DNA of 7,746 nt. Origin: Burkholderiaceae bacterium. Lineage in GTDB: Bacteria; Pseudomonadota; Gammaproteobacteria; Burkholderiales; Burkholderiaceae_D. The position numbers and the translations under genes were made by a program. The stretch covers positions 1 through 7,746 of the forward strand of contig JACMLV010000271.1 of the NCBI GenBank assembly GCA_014379395.1. Reading direction: 5' to 3'. How positions within the stretch are numbered: the first letter of the stretch is position 1; each line of letters starts with the position of its first letter. The notes below the pieces were generated by a model. It made no database searches. It was not told where the DNA came from and saw only the letters and a list, made by a program, of their open reading frames with translations. Of the stretch, positions 1 through 6,692 are shown one piece after another.

Positions 1-63
1 AAAACGCACCACGGGCGCCGCGCCACCGCGCGCGTCCGGCACATTCACACCACCGCAACGTGA
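1..63 (+). other. Possible 3' end of an upstream gene (uncertain)
   Basis: Reading frame 1 is open from the window edge to a TGA at 61-63, 12 bases before the ligase start. It would encode about 20 residues rich in Arg, His and Thr. The other two plus frames are also open for a while in this GC-rich stretch, so openness proves little. If real, it would be the tail of a gene co-transcribed with the ligase. No family can be recognised from so short a piece. Confidence 0.2.
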
Positions 64-75
64 AAGAACGAAGTC

Positions 76-1326
76 ATGGCCGATACTCTCGATAGCCTGG
101 AAACCCGCACGCCCGAACAACGCGAAAGCGACCTGCTGGCGCGCCTGCCGGCGCTGATCGCCCAGGCCAAAAGCGCCCCCGGCTGGGGCCGTATTTTGGA
201 CGGCGTCGACCCGGCCGCCATCACCAGCCGCGCCGCGCTGGCGCAACTGCCGGTGACGCGCAAATCGGATTTGAAAACGCTGCAGCAGGAGGCCCTGCCG
301 TTCGGCGGCCTCAACACCACCGCGCCGAACCGGATGGCGCGCCTGTTCATGTCGCCCGGCCCGATCTTCGACCCGCAAGGGCGCGGCGGCGACTGGTGGC
401 GCTTCTCGCGGCCGATGTACGCGGCCGGCGTGCGCGCCGGCGGCCTGCTGCAGAACTGCTTCTCCTACCACTTCACGCCGGCCGCCTTCATGGTCGAAGC
501 GGGCGCCGCGCGGCTCGACTGCACGGTGATCCCGGCCGGCGCCGGCCAGACCGAGATGCAGGTGCAGGCGATGGCCGAACTCAAGCCCGACACCTACATC
601 GGCACGCCGTCGTTTTTAAAGATCATCATCGAAAAGGCGCGCGAGATGGGCGCCGACATCGGCAGCGTCAAACACGCGCTGATGGGCGCCGAGGCGCTGC
701 CCGAATCGCTGCGCGCCTGGTTCCGCGAGCACGGCGTGCCGCACGTGTTCCAGACCTACGCCTCGGCCGACATCGGCAGCATCGCCTACGAGACGGCGAC
801 CGACGGCGTGCTCGATCCCGGCATGGTGCTCGACGAGGAACTGATCCTCGAGATCGTGCGTCCCGGCAGCGGCGACCCGGTGCCCGACGGCGAGATCGGC
901 GAAGTCGTCGTGACCCTGTTCAACGCCGACTATCCGTTGATCCGCTTCGCCACCGGCGACCTGTCGGCGGTGCTGACGACAAAGGCGCCGGGCGCGCGCA
1001 CCAACACCCGCATCAAGGGCTGGATGGGGCGCGCCGACCAGACCACCAAGGTGCGCGCGATGTTCGTCCACCCGTCGCAGGTGAACGCGGTGATGCGGCG
1101 CCACCCGGAGATCGTGAAGGCGCGCCTGGTGGTGACCGGCCAGATGGCGAACGACACCATGACGCTGCACTGCGAAGTGGACAATCCGGCCGACCAAAGC
1201 GGCGTGGCGGCCATCGTCGACTCGATCCGCGAGCTGACCAAGCTGCGCGGCGACGTGCTGCTGGTCGCGCGCGGCAGCCTGGCCAACGACGGCAAGGTGA
1301 TCGACGACGCGCGCGATTACAAATAA
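76..1326 (+). CDS. PaaK-like adenylate-forming ligase (phenylacetate-CoA ligase family), divergent
   Basis: A 416-residue protein of the phenylacetate-CoA ligase/coenzyme F390 synthetase branch of the ANL superfamily, about the usual length for PaaK. Family members activate a carboxylic acid as an acyl-AMP and usually transfer it to CoA in the cytoplasm. Visible landmarks are the stretch ending YPLIRFATGDLS (residues 286-297), which matches the PaaK motif around the ATP-ribose-binding Asp; the hinge-like GRADQTTKVRAMFVHPSQV (318-336), matching the PaaK C-terminal subdomain; and GK at 406-407, at the place of the catalytic lysine motif. Oddities: the Ser/Thr/Gly-rich phosphate loop expected near residue 90 is replaced by FMSPGPIFDP (91-100), and the YGxSE-type motif is YASADIG (228-234). 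The ATG at 76 follows a weak purine-rich ribosome site (GAAAGAA, 62-68). A strong terminator follows, so this is the last gene of its unit. The substrate cannot be told; phenylacetate itself is unlikely to be certain, because no paa genes are seen. Confidence 0.82.
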   Translation: MADTLDSLETRTPEQRESDLLARLPALIAQAKSAPGWGRILDGVDPAAITSRAALAQLPVTRKSDLKTLQQEALPFGGLNTTAPNRMARLFMSPGPIFDPQGRGGDWWRFSRPMYAAGVRAGGLLQNCFSYHFTPAAFMVEAGAARLDCTVIPAGAGQTEMQVQAMAELKPDTYIGTPSFLKIIIEKAREMGADIGSVKHALMGAEALPESLRAWFREHGVPHVFQTYASADIGSIAYETATDGVLDPGMVLDEELILEIVRPGSGDPVPDGEIGEVVVTLFNADYPLIRFATGDLSAVLTTKAPGARTNTRIKGWMGRADQTTKVRAMFVHPSQVNAVMRRHPEIVKARLVVTGQMANDTMTLHCEVDNPADQSGVAAIVDSIRELTKLRGDVLLVARGSLANDGKVIDDARDYK

Positions 1327-1370
1327 AGCGCGGAACAGGCAGTAACGAAACGGCGCGAGTTAAGCACCAG

Positions 1371-1407
1371 CGGGGCGGGGTCGGCATTGCCGTCCCGGCC
1401 CCGTTTT
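1371..1407 (+). terminator. Intrinsic terminator after the ligase gene
   Basis: A 16-base arm at 1371-1386 pairs with 1388-1403 with only two mismatches, giving a very GC-rich stem with a tiny apical loop. TTTT follows at 1404-1407. It lies 45 bases after the ligase stop codon and should separate that unit from the sensor gene downstream. Confidence 0.8.
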
Positions 1408-1559
1408 GCGCTCTTGTTTGGCGCGCCTGCGAGTCGTCCAATGCGCGCAGCAGCCCAATTGCCGACGCCAGCGACGCCACGCAAAAAACGTCGGTCTATT
1501 GCGCCCATAAAAAACCGCTGACGATGCAAATTTCATCCATTTAGGGGAGCCAGAATAGA

Positions 1560-1589
1560 TTGCGCACCAAGCACAATCATATGCATAAT
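1560..1589 (+). promoter_or_regulatory. Possible sigma70-type promoter for the sensor diguanylate cyclase
   Basis: CATAAT at 1584-1589 is a good -10 element (5 of 6 to consensus). A weak -35, TTGCGC, lies at 1560-1565 with an 18-base spacer. It lies in the AT-richer second half of the 319-base gap between the ligase and the sensor gene, about 55 bases before the GTG start. The rest of that gap holds the ligase terminator and no convincing small gene. Confidence 0.35.
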
Positions 1590-1645
1590 GTTGAGGGAAA
1601 ATAAGCTGCTTCTCGATCAGCGAAGGAAAGGTTTAAGGTAAGCTC

Positions 1646-3814
1646 GTGCGAACAGATCGCCAAGCCATCATTCGAGCGCTCTTTGACGAGTACATCGAAA
1701 TGTACGCAGCACGCGATGACCGCCTGACCGCGCGTTTTAGCGAAAACTTCACCGGCTACACCGGCGGGGGAGATTTTCTTGTCAAGGATCGTGATGAGTG
1801 GATCAAGATCACTCGGCAGGATTTCGCACAAGTTCCCAACCGCATTCGCATCGAGATGCTCGATCTTGCGCTTCAAGACATCAGCGAAGAGGTTGTGGCG
1901 GTCAGCGCTTTCTTTCATATCCACCTCCCCATTTCCGACCGCGTTTTGTCGCAAGAAACGGCGCGGCTGGTTCTGGTATTCCGACTTGAGCGCGGCGAGT
2001 GGATGATTGCGCACAGCGGCATCTCGATTCCCTATTACCTGGTGCGGGAAGGCGAGGTTTATCCGCTGAAGGGCTTGGAAGATCGCAACAAGGAGCTAGA
2101 AGCACAGCTGGAGGCGAAAAGCCGCGCGTTGGCGCTGAGCGAAGTCCGCTTCCGTTCGTTAGTGGAAAACCTCAACGATGTCTTGTTCGTCCTCACCCCC
2201 GAAGGCCGATTCCGGTATCTGTCGCTCCAATGGCGCGATGCGGTTGGCTACGAACCGGGCGAAAGCATCGGGCAGTCCTTCGAGCGCTACGTTCACCCCG
2301 ATGACCTGCCGGCGTGCTTTTCCATGTTGAAAGAATATGTCGGGGCGGAAGCCAGCCCGAGCGCAGCGCGAGGCACGATCGAATTTCGCGTGCGCTGCAA
2401 GGACGGGGCGTTCAAGTGGTACATCGCCAATGTGTCGAAATTGACCGATCCGGGCGATGGCAGTTTGACGCTGGTCGGCATTGGCCGTGACGTGACCCAG
2501 GCAAAACATGCCGATGAAGCCCTGAAGGCATCTGAAAAGCGCTTCCGGGACATGGTGAACACGACCGACGGCATCGTCTGGGAAGCCGACGCGACCACGT
2601 TTACTTTTACGTTTATCAGCAACAAGGCAGAGCGATTGCTCGGTTTTCCTGCTGAAGACTGGCTGCAACCAAATTTCTGGGTCGCACATCTTCATCCAGA
2701 AGACCAAGCGTGGGCGCCGGCATATTGCGCCTCCTGCACCGGCCGACTCGAAGCCCATGATTTCGAATACCGATTTATCGCCAAAGACGGCCGCGTGGTT
2801 TGGCTGCGCGACATTGTGACCGTGGTTCCTGAGAACGGTCGGCCGCGCTGGTTGCGCGGAGTAATGGTCGACGTTTCGGCAAAGAAGCAGATCGAAGCCG
2901 AGTTGGAGGACGCGCGCAAGATGATCGAGGACGTCCAGCATTTATCCAAACTGGGCGGCTGGAAATATGAGCGGGCGACCGGCAAGGTGAAGTGGACCAA
3001 AGAGGTTTACCGTATCCATGGCGTTGCCGACGACTTCGATCCCGACAAGGCCAGCCAGACGCTGGAATTCTATTATCCCGAAGACCGCCCCGCGATCGCC
3101 CAGGCGCTCCATCGCGCCGTCGAGTACGTAGAGCCTTACGATCTGGAAATGAGGCTGTTGCGGGCGGACGGGCGCACGATCTGGGTACGAATCCTAGGCG
3201 CGCCGCAGGTCGAGGACGGCCAAGTGGTCAGCATCACCGGCAATATCATGGATATTACCGAGCGCAAAATCGCCGAACAGGAAATCGAGGCGCTGGCCTT
3301 TTATGATCCGCTGACCCAATTGCCAAATCGGCGGCTATTGTTCGATCGCTTGTCAGTCGCCCGGGCTGCCTGTTCAAGGTGCAAGGGTAAAGGCGCGCTC
3401 CTGTTCATCGATCTCGATAATTTCAAGCACATCAACGATACGCTTGGGCACGATATCGGTGACTTGTTACTGCAAGAGGCGGCGCATCGCCTGACGAGTT
3501 GCGTCCGCGAAGGGGACACGGTGGCTCGCCTTGGCGGGGATGAGTTCATCGTCATGCTCGAATTCCATGATCAACCGGAATCTTGCGCCGCACCCGCGGC
3601 GGCGAATGTGGCAAAGAAGGTGCTGGCCTGCCTCGGCGCGGACTACCTGCTCGGCGGAACATCGTGTCGCAGCACGCCAAGTATCGGGATCAGCTTATTC
3701 GATGGCGACAGCGACCCGCATGAAGTCTTGCGGCAGGCCGACCGGGCCATGTACAGAGCGAAGTCAGAAGGGCGCCACACGATGCGCTTCTTTGATTCGA
3801 CGATGATCGGGTAA
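1646..3814 (+). CDS. Soluble NTF2-PAS-PAS-PAS-GGDEF sensor diguanylate cyclase
   Basis: A 722-residue protein predicted to make cyclic di-GMP from two GTP in response to an intracellular signal. Residues 1-135 look like an NTF2/SnoaL_3-type small-molecule-binding fold, followed by a short charged helix (about 144-165). Three PAS/PAC units follow at about 168-290, 296-418 and 428-545; each ends in a PAC-like segment (GIGRDVT, GVMVDVS, GNIMDIT). The GGDEF domain occupies about 546-718. It has the signature DPLTQLPNRR, the metal-site Asp in FIDLDNFK (587-594), and the active-site loop GGDEF at 630-634. The I-site RxxD is REGD at 621-624, exactly five residues before GGDEF, so feedback inhibition by c-di-GMP is expected. 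No transmembrane segment or signal peptide is seen. No EAL domain is present. The start is GTG with AAGG (1635-1638) seven bases upstream. Base composition is visibly less GC-rich than the ligase and oxygenase genes, which hints at a different history. The ligand sensed is unknown. Confidence 0.93.
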   Translation: MRTDRQAIIRALFDEYIEMYAARDDRLTARFSENFTGYTGGGDFLVKDRDEWIKITRQDFAQVPNRIRIEMLDLALQDISEEVVAVSAFFHIHLPISDRVLSQETARLVLVFRLERGEWMIAHSGISIPYYLVREGEVYPLKGLEDRNKELEAQLEAKSRALALSEVRFRSLVENLNDVLFVLTPEGRFRYLSLQWRDAVGYEPGESIGQSFERYVHPDDLPACFSMLKEYVGAEASPSAARGTIEFRVRCKDGAFKWYIANVSKLTDPGDGSLTLVGIGRDVTQAKHADEALKASEKRFRDMVNTTDGIVWEADATTFTFTFISNKAERLLGFPAEDWLQPNFWVAHLHPEDQAWAPAYCASCTGRLEAHDFEYRFIAKDGRVVWLRDIVTVVPENGRPRWLRGVMVDVSAKKQIEAELEDARKMIEDVQHLSKLGGWKYERATGKVKWTKEVYRIHGVADDFDPDKASQTLEFYYPEDRPAIAQALHRAVEYVEPYDLEMRLLRADGRTIWVRILGAPQVEDGQVVSITGNIMDITERKIAEQEIEALAFYDPLTQLPNRRLLFDRLSVARAACSRCKGKGALLFIDLDNFKHINDTLGHDIGDLLLQEAAHRLTSCVREGDTVARLGGDEFIVMLEFHDQPESCAAPAAANVAKKVLACLGADYLLGGTSCRSTPSIGISLFDGDSDPHEVLRQADRAMYRAKSEGRHTMRFFDSTMIG

Positions 3815-3861
3815 TTACAATCATCAGTCCGGCAGTCGAGTGGCAGGCCGAACATCACAAC

Positions 3862-3903
3862 GCAAGCGGCAGATCAGGCCGTTCCCGGGCCGCCTGCCGT
3901 TGC
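3862..3903. other. Hairpin between two convergent genes
   Basis: GCAAGCGGCAG at 3862-3872 pairs with CTGCCGTTGC at 3894-3903, with one bulged base, and the enclosed segment can pair further through GGCC repeats. It lies between the sensor stop (3814) and the end of the convergent small gene (3936). No T-run follows on either strand, so it could be a weak or Rho-assisted terminator or 3'-end stabiliser rather than a classical intrinsic terminator. Confidence 0.4.
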
Positions 3904-3935
3904 CAAATTGCCCCGGCAGACACCGTCAGATTCGA

Positions 3936-4208
3936 TTACCGGCCTTCCGCCGTCGGCGGTTTGGCCGCCGCCGCCACCACCTTCGGCGCGTCCGGCAAGC
4001 CGAGCACGTGCCGGATCAGCGCGTACAACAGCCGCACCCCGAACAGTCCCCAGAAAACCACCAGGAAGAACAAGCCCATGCCGATCTCAAGGTAGGAATG
4101 GTTCTCCAGGCCGATGTTGATGACGACCGGCCCCTCCCATCCGAACGCCACGAAAAACGCCAGGAAATTGAAAAACGGGGTTTTCCCCGGGTTGGTCGGT
4201 GCGGTCAT
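3936..4208 (-). CDS. Small membrane protein of unknown function (90 aa)
   Basis: I do not recognise a family. The 90-residue product starts MTAPTNPGKTPFF, has a hydrophobic, aromatic-rich stretch at about 12-30, and then a clear transmembrane segment at about 41-63 (rich in Leu, Phe, Val, Trp and Gly). It ends in an Ala/Lys/Pro-rich tail likely to be in the cytoplasm after a positively charged flank (RLLYALIRH). The minus-strand frame stays open upstream to 4433, but the ATG at 4206-4208 is preferred. It has the ribosome site AGAGGA (4216-4221 on the plus strand, read in complement) with seven bases spacing, and the upstream extension is low-complexity Arg/Pro/Ala sequence. The gene is convergent with the sensor gene and divergent from the diiron oxygenase. 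A role in the oxygenase system cannot be claimed from position alone. Confidence 0.7.
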   Translation of the reverse strand: MTAPTNPGKTPFFNFLAFFVAFGWEGPVVINIGLENHSYLEIGMGLFFLVVFWGLFGVRLLYALIRHVLGLPDAPKVVAAAAKPPTAEGR

Positions 4209-4410
4209 ATCCAAATCCTCTGTGAACGGCAAGCGCGGCGGGTGCCGGGACTCGATGGTAGCGCCTGGCGGCCGTTTTATGGTGGCTGGGGAAGAAAGAA
4301 ATATTCGCTGGCGCCGCCCCTCCGGCGGCATCCCCGCGCGGCGCGCCAACGCCGCCGCGCCAGGCTTCCCGAGCGGGCGCCGCGCCGGCCTCGAACACAC
4401 TCGAATATTT
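4209..4410. other. GC-rich gap upstream of the small membrane protein, no gene seen
   Basis: This is most of the roughly 340-base gap between the divergent starts of the small membrane protein (4208) and the diiron oxygenase (4547). Apart from the minus-strand ribosome site at 4216-4221 it is a GC-rich, low-complexity stretch with many overlapping GGC/GCC runs. Open frames exist on both strands, but they translate to Arg/Pro/Ala-rich sequence typical of shadow reading. No convincing promoter for the minus-strand gene could be picked. Confidence 0.5.
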
Positions 4411-4453
4411 ATGATACATAATAATTGACTCACAAATAAAAATGTATCATTAT
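4411..4453 (+). promoter_or_regulatory. Promoter of the diiron oxygenase unit, framed by an inverted repeat
   Basis: An AT-rich island carries TTGACT (4425-4430) and CATTAT (4448-4453) with a 17-base spacer, a good sigma70-like pair pointing to the oxygenase. ATGATACAT (4411-4419) and its exact reverse complement ATGTATCAT (4442-4450) flank the -35 and overlap the -10. Each 9-base arm is itself of the form ATG-N3-CAT. That arrangement is what a repressor operator pair looks like: binding at both arms would block polymerase. The regulator is not in the window. A leader of roughly 85 bases would follow before the ATG at 4547. Confidence 0.6.
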
Positions 4454-4546
4454 GGATCTCGTTCCCCCGCGAACACTTGACCAGCCGGTCCCGTTCCGGC
4501 CCAAGCCGATTGTCGTCAAACTAAAAATTCCCAACAGGAGACAAGC

Positions 4547-5575
4547 ATGAGCAGACACCACGAAAAGATCGCAGACACGATGCATATGCCGCCGGCCACG
4601 CCGCAGCCCAACATCTACCCTTTGAGCTGGCACCGCGAAACGTCGAAACTCGAAGAAGTCTGGAGCGCCTCGCTGCGCGAGGCGTGGGATCCGGCGGCCC
4701 TGCCCTGGGACACCTTCGACGTCAGCAGCTACAGCTGGGAAGAGCGTGAATCGATCGCCTACTGGTGGACCCTGCTGTCGGTGTTCGACGCCTCGGCGCC
4801 GCCGGTGTTCGCCGAGGCCTTCATCAAGACCTATGAGGTGCACGAGGAAGACGCCGTGCGGCGCTGCTTCTTCTCCGTCACGCGCGACGAGCAGAACCAC
4901 GAGCAGATGTGCGGCCTGGCCATCACCAAGCTGCTCGAGCACCCCGACCCTTTGACCTACGTGCCAAAGACCGAGATCGGCCGCAAGCTGCAGCGCAACG
5001 CCGCCTGGCTGTACTTCAACGGCGGGCGCTACTGGACCAGCTACAAGGCCGCCGTGCCCAAGTACAGCCTGGCCGTGCTGTTCAGCTCCTTCCTGATGGG
5101 CGAAATCGCCGCCGCCACGATCTTCCACCAGATGACGGCCGGCTGCACCGAGCCGGTGTTCAAGGAAGGCTTCCGCAACATCGGCCGCGACGAGGGTCGC
5201 CACATGGCGATCTGCATGTCGCTGATGGAGCGCGACTATCCGAAGATGAACATCGAAGACCGCGCCATCGTCACCAAGCAGGTGCGCGCCGGCTACCTGT
5301 TCCTGTCGGCCGTGCTGTTCGAACCGCCGGCCGACTTCTGGGACCTGCCGTCGGACTTCATCGAAACCCAGCGCGAAGGCGAGGCGATCGCCCGCAACGC
5401 CGGCTTCGACATTCCCGCCTACGACAAGAAAAAGGATAACTGGAAAGCCGCGATGCTGAACCTGAAGGGCGTGCTCGACAAGTACGACATCCCGTTCCCG
5501 GCGATTCCCGAAATGGACATCTCGGGCGAGGAAGTGACCGACATCGACATGGCGAACATCATCCCGGTGTTCTAA
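4547..5575 (+). CDS. Ferritin-like / R2-like diiron oxygenase, substrate unknown
   Basis: A 342-residue, mainly helical, soluble protein of the ferritin-like diiron superfamily. Two ExxH motifs are visible: E115-Q-N-H118 (in TRDEQNHEQ) and E216-G-R-H219 (in GRDEGRHMA). E186 (in FLMGEIAAA) is the probable intervening carboxylate ligand and D81 (in SVFDASAP) the best candidate for the first. The D81-E115 spacing of 34 and E186-E216 spacing of 30 fit R2, R2lox and AurF layouts. Residue 122, four after His118, is Cys; in E. coli R2 that position is the radical Tyr122. The C-terminus lacks an obvious R1-docking tail, so a ribonucleotide reductase role is unlikely. Hydroxylation, N-oxygenation, epoxidation or desaturation are all possible. 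The ATG has a strong ribosome site, AGGAG (4536-4540), six bases upstream. The gene leads a unit with the reductase 92 bases downstream, its likely electron donor. Confidence 0.82.
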   Translation: MSRHHEKIADTMHMPPATPQPNIYPLSWHRETSKLEEVWSASLREAWDPAALPWDTFDVSSYSWEERESIAYWWTLLSVFDASAPPVFAEAFIKTYEVHEEDAVRRCFFSVTRDEQNHEQMCGLAITKLLEHPDPLTYVPKTEIGRKLQRNAAWLYFNGGRYWTSYKAAVPKYSLAVLFSSFLMGEIAAATIFHQMTAGCTEPVFKEGFRNIGRDEGRHMAICMSLMERDYPKMNIEDRAIVTKQVRAGYLFLSAVLFEPPADFWDLPSDFIETQREGEAIARNAGFDIPAYDKKKDNWKAAMLNLKGVLDKYDIPFPAIPEMDISGEEVTDIDMANIIPVF

Positions 5576-5579
5576 TCCC

Positions 5580-5625
5580 CGCGGGGCTTGGCCGGCGCGC
5601 GACGCCGCGCCGGCCAAGCTCCGCG
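5580..5625 (+). other. Long perfect hairpin between oxygenase and reductase genes
   Basis: Arms at 5580-5599 and 5606-5625 form a 20-bp stem with a single G-U pair and a six-base loop (CGACGC, 5600-5605). It begins four bases after the oxygenase stop codon. No T-run follows, so it is not a standard intrinsic terminator. Expected effects, by analogy with other intercistronic stems, are protection of the oxygenase message from 3' exonucleases and reduced read-through into the reductase gene, giving more oxygenase than reductase. Confidence 0.75.
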
Positions 5626-5667
5626 TTCGCATCCATCATAGGCATCAATCAATAAGGGGTCCCGCCA

Positions 5668-6675
5668 GTGAGCCGAATCAAACTGCATCCCTCCGGCCAT
5701 GAAATCGACTGCCACTCGGGCGACACCGTCCTGACGGCGGTCGAGCGCGCCGGATATGCGCTCCCCAACAACTGCCGCGCCGGCGCCTGCGGCGAATGCA
5801 AGGTCAAGGTGCTCGACGGCCAGTTCGACCAGGGCATGGTGCTCGACATGGCGCTCTCGCCCGAGGAACGGGCCCAGAACATCGGCCTGATGTGCATGGC
5901 CAAGCCGCTGTCGGAAGAACTGGTGATCGAATGGGGCACCGAGGACGCCAAGCCGAAGCTGTTCCCGCCGCGCGAGAACATGCTGCACGTGGTCACCGAA
6001 AAAATCGCGCGCACGCCGCGCATCACCGAATTCCGCCTGCGCCCGCTGGGCAACCCGGTGCGCTACTGGCCCGGCCAATACGTCACGCTGGGCGACAAGA
6101 GCGCCGGCGCGCCGCCGCGCTGCTACTCGATCGCCGCCGCGCCGCGCCAGGACGGCGAAATCGTGCTGCACATCACGCGCGACGAGCAGGGCGCGACCAG
6201 CCGCTGGCTGCACGACACGGTGCAAATCGGCGACACCGTCAAACTGTCGGGCGCCTACGGCACCTTCATCGGCGACCCGTCGGTGGAAACGCCGGTGCTG
6301 TGCCTGGCGGCCGGCTCCGGACTGGCGCCGATCCTGTCGCTGACCGAGGCGGCGCTGCGGCGCGGCTTCAAGCAGCCGGTGCGGCTGATGTTCTCGGCGC
6401 GCGAGTACGACGACGTCTACTGCCAGGGCATGATGAGCTTCCTGCAGGCCAAGAACCGGCGCTTCAAGTTCATGCCGACGCTGACGCGCGAAACCCGCGA
6501 CGGCATGCTGAGCGGCCGCATCCCCGACATCCTGCCGAAGCACTTCCCCGACCTGTCGGGCTACAGCGTGTTCATCGCCGGCACGCCGCAGTTCGTCGAC
6601 AGCTGCAAGCAAGCCGCGCTGCGCCTTGGCGCGCAGGAGAAGCTGGTCCACATCGAGGGCTATTTCGCACAGTAG
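5668..6675 (+). CDS. [2Fe-2S] ferredoxin-FAD-NAD(P)H oxygenase reductase component
   Basis: A 335-residue flavoprotein reductase of the MmoC/DmpP/BenC architecture, with an N-terminal plant-type ferredoxin fused to a ferredoxin-NADP-reductase-like module. It would pass electrons from NAD(P)H via FAD to the [2Fe-2S] cluster and on to an oxygenase. The cluster cysteines are C36, C41, C44 and C76 (CX4CX2C, then 31 residues, then C), inside NNCRAGACGECKV and LMCMA. The FAD domain shows PGQYV (135-139) and the flavin-binding RCYS (151-154). The nucleotide domain shows AAGSGLAPILS (214-224), FSARE (242-246) and, near the C-terminus, IAGTPQFVDS. Length is normal for the family. PaaE differs in having its ferredoxin domain C-terminal. 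The start is GTG at 5668 with AAGGGG (5654-5659) eight bases upstream; the ferredoxin fold begins right after it, so no other start is needed. Its position behind the diiron gene makes that protein the likely partner. Confidence 0.93.
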   Translation: MSRIKLHPSGHEIDCHSGDTVLTAVERAGYALPNNCRAGACGECKVKVLDGQFDQGMVLDMALSPEERAQNIGLMCMAKPLSEELVIEWGTEDAKPKLFPPRENMLHVVTEKIARTPRITEFRLRPLGNPVRYWPGQYVTLGDKSAGAPPRCYSIAAAPRQDGEIVLHITRDEQGATSRWLHDTVQIGDTVKLSGAYGTFIGDPSVETPVLCLAAGSGLAPILSLTEAALRRGFKQPVRLMFSAREYDDVYCQGMMSFLQAKNRRFKFMPTLTRETRDGMLSGRIPDILPKHFPDLSGYSVFIAGTPQFVDSCKQAALRLGAQEKLVHIEGYFAQ

Positions 6676-6692
6676 AGAGACGCGGCGCGCGG

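Noticed and set aside
396..1544. 382-codon plus-strand frame overlapping the ligase
   Set aside because: It is extremely Arg-rich and has no domain; it runs through the ligase terminator and is an out-of-frame shadow.
3840..4421. 193-codon plus-strand frame across the small membrane protein gene
   Set aside because: It is Arg/Pro/His-rich shadow sequence; the minus strand has a coherent transmembrane segment and a well-spaced ribosome site.
4411..4450. Fur box or NrdR box at the oxygenase promoter
   Set aside because: The arms resemble parts of a Fur site (ATGATA) but do not match the 19-base pattern, and NrdR boxes have a different core.
4547..5575. Ribonucleotide reductase beta subunit
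   Set aside because: The radical tyrosine position is Cys, there is no R1-docking tail, no nrdA is nearby, and the neighbour is an oxygenase-type reductase.
4430..5632. 400-codon open frame on the minus strand over the diiron gene
   Set aside because: It is antisense to a gene with clear catalytic motifs, is rich in Arg, Gly, Val and His as GC-rich shadows are, and has no recognisable domain.
5572..6651. 359-codon open frame on the minus strand over the reductase gene
   Set aside because: It is a shadow of the reductase, whose cysteine, FAD and NAD motifs are unmistakable; its own translation is low-complexity.
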